Positions 18,437 to 26,218 of a stretch of 64,000 nucleotides of DNA are shown piece after piece. Location of the stretch: contig JADDMT010000100.1 in assembly GCA_021401465.1 (NCBI GenBank), positions 42,249-106,248 on the forward strand, written 5' to 3'. The number at the start of each line of letters is the position of its first letter. Within the stretch, counting starts at the first letter, position 1. Source of the DNA: Teratosphaeria epicoccoides. Taxonomy: Eukaryota; Ascomycota; Dothideomycetes; Mycosphaerellales; Teratosphaeriaceae. The position numbers and the translations under genes were made by a program. Below the pieces are notes generated by a model. That model was not told where the DNA came from. It worked only from the letters and a program-made list of their open reading frames with translations, and searched no databases.

Positions 18437-20043
18437 GCTGTGCTCTAAGACGTGGTCAGTCCTGGAGATTCTGCATGCAAGTCAAAGTTGACTGCCGCCA
18501 TTGGATCATAAAGCCTACGTCCCGAAACCAATGCTATCGCAATGAATAAAGCACGCCTTTGTTTGAGCTCAGCTGATCTAAGCCAAGCGGCTCGGCTGCA
18601 GCTGCTGAGAGATTGTTGCGAGGATTGACAACACAACCGAAGCTGAAACGAAGCGGCCTGCCCTCACGCGGCGTCTGCGGCCTTTTGACATCTTCTGATT
18701 TCGGAACAGCATCATGAGCTAGCCCAAACTGCGCGGCACAGAACGGCTAACCAAGCAGAGCGCGTGGAAAACACATGCTCTAAGCTCCAAGCTCCAAAGT
18801 GATCCCCACTAGCCCGCCACCACCTGTGGAGGGGTGCGGAGAGCAAAGGTACTTTTTTTTTTTAAATTTCTGACCAATGCGAGCGATTCAGATTCTTTGT
18901 GGAAGTATCATTTTCCTCCTCGCAGAACGTTTCCAGGTAGAAGCTAAGCGGTCTTCTGATAGTGACGGCACGTGCATCTAGCTTGTTGGAGTAACTGTGG
19001 TGGCCGGCCCATTCCTGGTATGGTCTGATCCATCTGTTCCGTAATCGACATGACAAGTGCGACAGGCATAGCCGAGCGACAGAATCTGCGACGAGCGGAG
19101 AAGATGCTATCACACGTGTTGGTGCGAGAGACTGAGTGTGGACATGTATGTTACCCGAACGCGGTAGGGCCAAGACAGCGAACATTTATGGCAAAGTGCA
19201 TCACTGTGATTTAAGTCAACGGGAGTCTTCCCGCCTTATCGTATCGAACTCGGCGCATACGCGCTCTGCAACAGAATCACTCTGCTTATCTTCGCTATGG
19301 ATATACTCCATAGTATGGCCGACCATAGTATGGCCGAGGATTCGTCAGGAATGTTCCGTTGAAGCAAGCGCGTCAAACGCCCGCACGATCAATCGCACGA
19401 TTGGACAAATGGTTCGCGCATGCAGGCTTGGTTCATGCTGCGCCGTTGCGGGCAAAGCAATTGCAGCATGCCACGTTCATGCACCGCTTCAGGAACAAGA
19501 TGACATGTATACATCGGTATACACGTTCAAGTTCCGCGCCGCGCTATCGCAAAGTCCAGTCCTGCGCCCCGCGCTGAGGCATCCTGATCTGACCGACCAG
19601 AAGTTACAAGCGTCTGGCGCCACCGTGGATCCGCGAGCCGGTGCTCAACAGCAGTCACCGCCGCCGACCATCTTCAACAAAAGCACTGTCACGATCTGAC
19701 GTGGGACAGGTCATTGGTGAATAGATCGATGACGATCTCCGCAATAATACATGCACGTTAGCAGGCATGCTTCGGAGCTTCAGCCTCACTCTCAACTCCT
19801 GCAGACTCACGCGCTGACCCGCTGCAGCCTCGAGGCACCCAGACTCACAGTGGTGCCTCGAAGAATAAAATGGAAGGTCCTTCTCCAGCATTCCTTTTCG
19901 TGCCTTCCTGCACCACACTCACCAGTTCAGCCCACACACAATCATTCAGAGCCAAGGTTGCTTGAAATCCCTGCCTCCGGCCCCGTGCATTCACAGTTTT
20001 CAAGCAGAATTGATTGCATAAGACTCGTTGTCACGCGCCTTCA
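18437..20043. other. Intergenic, about 1.6 kb, divergent promoter region
   Basis: Separates the divergent carboxylate transporter and AAA ATPase genes. It includes the CreA-like cluster, a run of T at about 18851-18861, and a perfect 15-bp tandem direct repeat (CCATAGTATGGCCGA at 19308-19322 and 19323-19337). The plus frame at 19136-19699 has no recognisable motif and I do not call it a gene. Confidence 0.4.
18804..18841. promoter_or_regulatory. Cluster of CreA/Mig1-like sites upstream of the carboxylate transporter
   Basis: Within 38 bp there are three matches to SYGGRG: CCCCAC at 18804-18809 (minus-strand GTGGGG), GTGGAG at 18826-18831 and GCGGAG at 18836-18841. They lie about 370-400 bp upstream of the transporter start at 18436. 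JEN1 in yeast is repressed by glucose through Mig1. A CreA role here is inference from motif clustering only. Confidence 0.3.
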
Positions 20044-23000
20044 ATGAGCCAGCGTGCAGCCGCCACTACCACCTCCACGTCATCATCCCAGCCCTCATCT
20101 ACTTCGGGCGAGGCAACGGCTCTGACACCAGCTTCAACCCCGTCGGAGACGTCAGCACGCGGCACGGTGCCGATTCATCAGGTTCGGACCATACAAGACG
20201 GCAAGATGGACGAAAAGCAAAAAGATCAGACCGTTGCGACCGCCGAAGGCCAAGAGCTTGACCAACCGATCACCACTGCAAACGAGCCGGGTCAGGATGA
20301 GAGCAAGAAAATCAAGTTGCCTAAGAAGAAAGCGCGCTGTCACAAGGCTTCGCACATGAAGAAGAAGAAGGTTGCCGGCAAGCCTGGCGAGAAGAAGAGT
20401 CGCGCCGGCGACAGTTTAGATGACGACTCGGAATCAGAGAATGACTTGAACAGTGACACTACTTCTGAGGAGGACGAGAAGGCCAAGCGCAAAGCCAAGA
20501 AAAGGAAATCTGCAAGGAAGGCAGCGAAGGAGCAGAAGCGGCGAAGGAGTGTTGCAGAGGACGACGCTAATGCAGACAGCTCAGAAGACAGCTCGTCTGA
20601 AGAAGAAGCGAAGAAAGGCAGGAAGTTGAAGAGCGCAAAGAAGGCAGGGAAGGAGAAGAAGAGACGGAAGTCAAGAGAAGACAGTGAGACATCTGATTCA
20701 GATGCCGCCTCTTCAGAGCCCAGCTCTTCTGAAGACGAGACGCCCAAGAGCAAGAAGAAGAGCAAGAAGGTCAGAAAGTCAGTCGTTTCTGAGAGCAGTG
20801 ACGACGATGAGGCATCGCCGACCGAAGACATCAGCGCCCTGCAGTCACAAATCGACGCGCTGTCAGCGAGGCTGAAAGCAGCCGAGAAGCAGAAGAAGAA
20901 GTCGTCCAAGCGCCGTGGCTCGACTGACAAGTCGCCTAAGGGCAAGCGGAAGGCGAGCAAGAAGAGTGGCCCAGTCAATTTCAAGAGGGTGGATCAATTA
21001 TGGGACTCTAGCATACACAACTACAAGCTGAAAGAAAGCGCGGAGGAAGACGAGACTGAATTTGCCGAGTATGCCTTCCTTGTCCGACGCTGCTTCAACT
21101 GGGAGAACAAATATACGGAGACTGTTGTCGATATCAAGAGCAAGCAGTTGAGGGCAGTGCTTGCGGAGGTCATGAAGGACTGCAAATCTGTGAGTTTGGA
21201 AGCCGAGGAGCCTACCATCGATCCGAACCTCCTGTTTTTGTACATTGAAGAGCTCCGAACATACCGTAAGAAGACTCTGAAATTGAAGATCAGGGCAGAG
21301 AAGAAGCGCAAGACTATCAAGAAGCTTGAGCAGCAAAAGACATTATGCAAGACGCTTGTTGCATATCTGGATGAGGATTATGCGGACATCAAGAAGACAC
21401 TGTATCCGCTGCTTGAAGCAGGCAACATCACGTTTGAGCTAATGTGGGCGCTCTTCAAGCCGAATGAGATTGCAGTCACTTCCTGCTACGGCAGCTGGGA
21501 CGAGCCGCGCTGCTTCAAGGTTGACTATGCTACGAAGTTCATGACGATGACTCGTGGTGAGTGGTATTGCATTGAGGGCAAGTATCTTGAATACGACGGC
21601 AAAAATTTTGGCTACGGCGCCTTCGAGGCTGATGTCGAAGCTTTCAAAGGTCCGCGTAAGATTACAAGCCTGTCCACATACCCGCTAAAGTACCACAAAG
21701 ATCCGGTAGGCGTCAGGAAGAAGATTATCGAGCGTGGCGAGAGCTTTGCAAACACCGAAGGCATGCACTACAAATTTCATCATGGCTTGGCATTCATGAA
21801 GAAGAAGAAGCAGGTTCTGAAGATCAACATCAACGGTCGCATCATGATCGACCCGTCGACTTTCAGGCGCATCAACCCAAACTATCCCATTCCATTGATC
21901 AAGCCAAAGGACGCAGATGAGCTCTTCAGCGACTCTGACAACGACGACGACGAAGGCGATCGATGCTCCTGCTGTTGCGACTCTGACGACGAAAACGAAG
22001 CCGGAAACCAGGATCAGCTGCAAGACAAGGATGGCGATAGTGGAACGAGATTCAAGTACAAATGGTCGACAGGCCCGGACGGCGACCCTGTGTACCTCGC
22101 GGTTGAAGTGGATGAAAATGGTGACCCGATCCGGCCTCAGCGCATCGATCAACTGGACAACTCGTCCGAGTCGCGGAATAAGAAATTCACGGAGGAGGAA
22201 CTCTTGCTAACGTCGCCCGTGGTACTTGGATTTGCGTTCTCAGAGAAGCTCTGGCTCGAGTTCACGCTTTCTGGCGTGAAGGATATCTCGTACAACGAGG
22301 ACGCCTTTGACTCTCTAGTCTTGCCGCCCAATCAGAAGGACATTGTGCGCGCACTGGTCGAGAGCCACAAGTTCAACGCAGCGAAGACCATCGATGACGT
22401 GGTGCAAGGCAAAGGCAAGGGTCTTGTTGCAGTCCTTCATGGTCCGCCAGGTACTGGCAAGACTCTCACAGCCGAAGGCATCTCCGAACTGCTCAAGTGT
22501 CCACTATACATGGTCTCAGCAGGCGAATTGGGCACAGATCCGGCACGTCTTGAACACGAGCTGCAGAAGATTCTTGACATTGCTCACTCATGGGGTGCCG
22601 TACTCCTCCTTGACGAAGCCGACGTCTTTTTGGAGAAGCGTGAAGTCCACGACATCCACCGCAATGCCCTCGTATCCATCTTCCTCCGCCTTCTGGAATA
22701 CTTCCAGGGCATACTCTTCCTCACCACGAATCGCGTGGACACCTTTGACGAGGCCTTTCAATCGCGCATTCACTTGCCGCTCCGATACGGCGAATTGACG
22801 GCCAAGGCCAAGAAGGCAGTCTGGAAGATGTTCTTCGAGACGGTCAAGAAGACTGATGCGAATTCCGTCGCCGACTTCTCCGATCACGATCTCGACATCC
22901 TATCGCGTCACCAGCTAAACGGGCGCCAGATCAAGAACGCGGTCCGCACGGCGCAGGCATTAGCACTGAGGGAGGCGAACGTATTGGATATGGAGCATGT

Positions 23001-23088
23001 GAAGAAGGTTTTGGAGGTCAGTGAGAGCTTTGAGCGGGATCTTAAGGGCGGGACGGGGTATTTGGATGCTATGAGGAGTTATACCTAG
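20044..23088 (+). CDS. AAA-family ATPase with long charged N-terminal region
   Basis: Single exon, 1,014 residues from the ATG at 20044 (frame opens at 20014 only with TTG). Residues ~1-320 are disordered, with alternating acidic Ser/Glu/Asp and Lys/Arg blocks. A globular middle (about 325-650) resembles the DUF7025-type region found before the AAA core in many filamentous-fungal ATPases. It ends in an acidic loop with a CSCCC cluster near 641. The AAA core has Walker A GPPGTGKT (800-807), Walker B LLLDEADVF (D857/E858), sensor-1 LTTNR, an arginine-finger region FQSRIHLPL and a C-terminal helical lid. Basic blocks are good nuclear-localisation candidates. The substrate is unknown; this fungal group is largely uncharacterised. 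The catalytic motifs are intact, so activity is expected. Confidence 0.85.
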   Translation: MSQRAAATTTSTSSSQPSSTSGEATALTPASTPSETSARGTVPIHQVRTIQDGKMDEKQKDQTVATAEGQELDQPITTANEPGQDESKKIKLPKKKARCHKASHMKKKKVAGKPGEKKSRAGDSLDDDSESENDLNSDTTSEEDEKAKRKAKKRKSARKAAKEQKRRRSVAEDDANADSSEDSSSEEEAKKGRKLKSAKKAGKEKKRRKSREDSETSDSDAASSEPSSSEDETPKSKKKSKKVRKSVVSESSDDDEASPTEDISALQSQIDALSARLKAAEKQKKKSSKRRGSTDKSPKGKRKASKKSGPVNFKRVDQLWDSSIHNYKLKESAEEDETEFAEYAFLVRRCFNWENKYTETVVDIKSKQLRAVLAEVMKDCKSVSLEAEEPTIDPNLLFLYIEELRTYRKKTLKLKIRAEKKRKTIKKLEQQKTLCKTLVAYLDEDYADIKKTLYPLLEAGNITFELMWALFKPNEIAVTSCYGSWDEPRCFKVDYATKFMTMTRGEWYCIEGKYLEYDGKNFGYGAFEADVEAFKGPRKITSLSTYPLKYHKDPVGVRKKIIERGESFANTEGMHYKFHHGLAFMKKKKQVLKININGRIMIDPSTFRRINPNYPIPLIKPKDADELFSDSDNDDDEGDRCSCCCDSDDENEAGNQDQLQDKDGDSGTRFKYKWSTGPDGDPVYLAVEVDENGDPIRPQRIDQLDNSSESRNKKFTEEELLLTSPVVLGFAFSEKLWLEFTLSGVKDISYNEDAFDSLVLPPNQKDIVRALVESHKFNAAKTIDDVVQGKGKGLVAVLHGPPGTGKTLTAEGISELLKCPLYMVSAGELGTDPARLEHELQKILDIAHSWGAVLLLDEADVFLEKREVHDIHRNALVSIFLRLLEYFQGILFLTTNRVDTFDEAFQSRIHLPLRYGELTAKAKKAVWKMFFETVKKTDANSVADFSDHDLDILSRHQLNGRQIKNAVRTAQALALREANVLDMEHVKKVLEVSESFERDLKGGTGYLDAMRSYT

Positions 23089-24298
23089 AATGAATTTGAT
23101 GCGTGCTGCGAGGCGCTGGCGTTCAGGGCCAGGAAGCTTACGGGTTCAGGCGTGAAGAATCCAGTCTCTACTTTACACGGCAGATTTGACGGCAGGCATG
23201 TGCGATAGCAGTTTGACGATCGGGTAGTGACCCAGGAAGCGAGAGGTGTCTTCATTGGGCTTGCAAGCTCTCGACCTCAGCACAAACAAGGCAATGCTTA
23301 TCAGAAGCTCATTTCATTGGATTTGCACACTTTCGACTCCAGCACGACAGCAAGTAAATGCTTGAGATCATCACGAACGAGCTCTTTGAACCTATCTTGG
23401 GTACCGATGAAACAAAGCTTCGTCGCCCAAGCCCGAAGCTCGCCTTCTATGATCACGCACAATTGCATAATAATCCCGGTCGCTTCCTCGCACAGTCTCA
23501 TGTCATGCTTCGACCGTTGCAAGACCACACAGATCGCTGCACCTCCCTACGCGTCCGCCAATCGCGCTTTGTGCTATGAGCGCAAAAGCTTCCATAACTT
23601 TACAGTTTCGCTAACGTGTCAATATGGCTACATCGACAACATACACTCGCTACATTCATGATTGTTGACTGGCTCAAGGGCAGAGCCATGTCACGTGGAG
23701 TTGTAGGGATCAGTCGTCTTGGTGGACAAGTCGAACTGGTTCTTACCCTCAGATCCGACCCGATCATGGCATGGATCCAGGTCAAGAAACTAGTTCGATT
23801 CCTCTAGTAACCGCAGGATTCCTCAGGAAGAAGTGAACCATTCATTCCTACTAATAACATGAAGACGATTATTGATAGCCGTCTAACAGTAATCTACAGC
23901 CTAAATTGACACCCTGACTTATTGACAAAGTACGACCTGAAATGAGGAGATGCACACTACTGCTATCTTTGAAGCTCTATAGATCTTGCATGGATCATGA
24001 TCCGGCCTATCCCCTGCTTATCAGTACTCTCTTAGTCCAATCAGTTGCATCCAGGCTTCGTATTCAAGACCGGAACCGCCGGTCAGATGGATAGACCGAC
24101 CTGCAAAGATTGAGGTGGATCTTGCTGATATGACGGCTGATAATGAGATGAGTTCTCTTTAGTTTTGCTGACGCTAGAAGGGCTAACGCTATATGAAGAT
24201 GAATGCCGATTGAAGCCTGCCATTCACCAAGCAGTCACTCCATCTAAGCTCCACTATGTCAATTTAGAGGTTGAATCTCCATCGACAAGCCCAACATC
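23089..24298. other. Intergenic, about 1.2 kb, AT-richer than surroundings
   Basis: Visibly richer in A and T than the flanking genes from about 23.8 kb on. Short frames at 23.2-23.8 kb on both strands overlap each other and lack motifs. I see no supported gene or RNA. Confidence 0.4.
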
Positions 24299-25438
24299 AT
24301 GCCTTCACCTACACAATCAAACAAAGTTTGGACCACGCTCAAATACAGGACACCGCCACCGACACCTGAATTTCTCCAGACTCCAGTTCCCATGAGGACT
24401 GAGGACAAGCAAGTCTACGAGTATCGTCAAGTGCCAGTCAAGGATGTGCGGAACGAACTAGACAGATTTACCATCGAGTCCGAAGGTTTCGAATATTTAC
24501 ATGACCCTGTTGATATCAAAGACTGGAGTGATAACGGAGAGGTCAAGGAGGTTCTACTTCGAGAGACCCCTGAACTGATCAAGAAACGGTAAACTCATTC
24601 ATGACACAAGAGTCTTCACGAAGCTTGGCACACGGACAAAACCGCACAATTGCCAGTTGCAATTTGGCGGTCAGAGACCATCTCACCGTGCTCCTCGATC
24701 GCCACGCTTCTCCAAATCCTGTGATCACCTTTCTAATTGTCTCCTATGCCTCTTGCTAATCTTGAGCGTCCAGGCTTGGTGCAAAACATGTCTATCGCAG
24801 AATTGAACGAATCCGACGCTCCACCAAGAACGGAAGCGAGTCAGACTGGACTCCACTGTTCTATATCCATGGTGACGCCGTCCGTGAGGAAGGATACAAC
24901 CAACTTCAGGGCGCCTTGGCTGGCATGGACCCAGCAGAGCGACCTAAGAATCTTCCTCCGACTGGCCGCGTGCTGCTCGTCAATGTCTGGCGTCCTCTGA
25001 AAACCATCAAGCGTGATCCGCTCGGCTTCCTGGTGCCGAGCACGGTCAAGCCAGAGGATCGGCTGGAGCAGATGATTCAAGGACAAGTCCCTGCGACCAA
25101 ATGGTCCGGAGCTGGTAAAGTCCCCGACTTCTGGCTGGATATGGTGTCATACTCCGAGGATCATGAGTGGGTATATCTAAAGGATCAGCGAGTAGATGTA
25201 AGTGAAACACGTCTGCGTTGCGATAGCGAGACATTGTGGCGGCTACAGCTGACGGTTTCCGGTGTAGGAGCCAGTCATGTGGGTTGTGTGGGACAGTCGA
25301 AGCTGTTCGGTAGGAGGGGGAAAGTTTGAGAACAAGTCAAGTGTGTACCATACATCTTTCCAGGTCGAAGAGTACAAGAATGACGAACCGAGAGAAAGTA
25401 TGGAGGCAAAGTATTTTGTTTTCTTCGATGATCCATAG
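24299..25438 (+). CDS. CmcJ/NvfI-like oxidoreductase (GA4-desaturase-like family)
   Basis: Three exons (24299-24588, 24774-25197, 25268-25438) give 294 residues in one frame. Intron 1 is 185 bp (GTAAAC...GTCCAG) and intron 2 is 70 bp (GTAAGT...GTGTAG). Family features are a conserved start (WTTLKYRTPPPTPEFL), the VPVKDVRNE...FTIESEGFEYLHDP block, an IHGD segment, the VNVWRPLKTIKRDPL block, and the C-terminal HTSFQVEEY...PRESMEAKYFVFF. This fold includes fungal enzymes in meroterpenoid and alkaloid pathways (NvfI-, AsqB-like) and is Fe/2-oxoglutarate-dioxygenase-like. The substrate is unknown. No other biosynthetic gene adjoins it, so it is not part of a visible metabolite cluster. All introns keep frame, so the gene looks intact despite several in-frame stops when read unspliced. 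Confidence 0.75.
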
Positions 25439-26218
25439 AAAGGAGCACTATCAGGTCAGCAATGTGGAGGCCGGCCGGCAGCCAAGAGGTCCGGGTGTAC
25501 GGAAGTGTCTTCTCACGGATGACAACATTTTGGTACGGAAGGTGAAGACTCAAGAATCTTGTACGCAGTACAGGAGACTCCAATACAAGGTATGCCAGGG
25601 GGCGCTGTAACACTACAAGATGATGGCAAGCTGCTTGCTTTATCTTACTAAAGAGTTAGCCACCGAGCGAATAGGTCAAGTGATTCTAATTAATCTATGC
25701 ATTAATTCTTAGCTTATGTGCCGCGGGGAAGTCAGCGGCAGGTTAGCAATCGGGCAATCACCAAGTTAGCTAGCAAGCTTACGGTGAATCATCAAATTAG
25801 CTAGCAAGCTTGCTAATTGCTAACCTGCCGCTGCCTTCCCCGCGTCACGTGACTGGCAGAGCTGCAATAATACTCTGCCTCAGGTTGTACAGCTGAATCT
25901 GCTTACTCACGCTAGGCTTGGCGCCTCATTTTATAAGGATCTGTATGGGAATGAATAGGCCTAGAAAAGATTACTGTAATATAGTCCGCAGCCCGGACAT
26001 TGATTGCAGTCCCAGCGAAGCTACTGGATGCTTACGCGTGTAATTCCCCCACTATGCCTGTGGCTGCTGGTGCATTGCGCGTCTTGAGATATAGCCGTTT
26101 GGTTCTCGGTCAACGGATTCAGTCCTCAAAGAGCATTACACTTATTGAACCAACGCAATGGATCTTCCTTTCTAATTTCGGCGCTCCTCTCTACATAAGG
26201 CTACACTCACCCCACCCC
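25439..26218. other. Intergenic, about 780 bp, AT-rich, with foldback element
   Basis: Contains the 123-bp foldback at 25722-25844 and otherwise AT-rich sequence. It separates two genes with convergent 3' ends (CmcJ-like on plus, LSH-like on minus). No coding frame is supported. Confidence 0.45.
25722..25844. repeat. 123-bp foldback (MITE-like) element
   Basis: Terminal arms 25722-25750 and 25816-25844 are inverted repeats of 29 bp with one mismatch (core CGCGGGGAAG...GGTTAGCAAT). The 65-bp loop holds two direct copies of TTAGCTAGCAAGCTT (25766-25780 and 25797-25811). The inverted similarity continues weakly outside the arms (ATGTG on the left, CACGTGA on the right) with T/C differences. There is no coding capacity. 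A half copy sits at 15429-15478. Size and structure fit a non-autonomous foldback or MITE. I could not identify a clear target-site duplication. Confidence 0.65.

Noticed and set aside
23227..23661. 144-codon plus frame downstream of the AAA gene
   Set aside because: No motif; overlapped by a 75-codon minus frame; lies in the 3' region of the AAA gene.
24165..24395. Plus frame ahead of the CmcJ-like gene as a separate gene
   Set aside because: It overlaps the true first exon in another frame and ends without a family match.
24000..26218. A secondary-metabolite gene cluster around the CmcJ-like gene
   Set aside because: No backbone synthase, P450, methyltransferase or dedicated regulator is adjacent; neighbours are an AAA ATPase and a chromatin remodeller.
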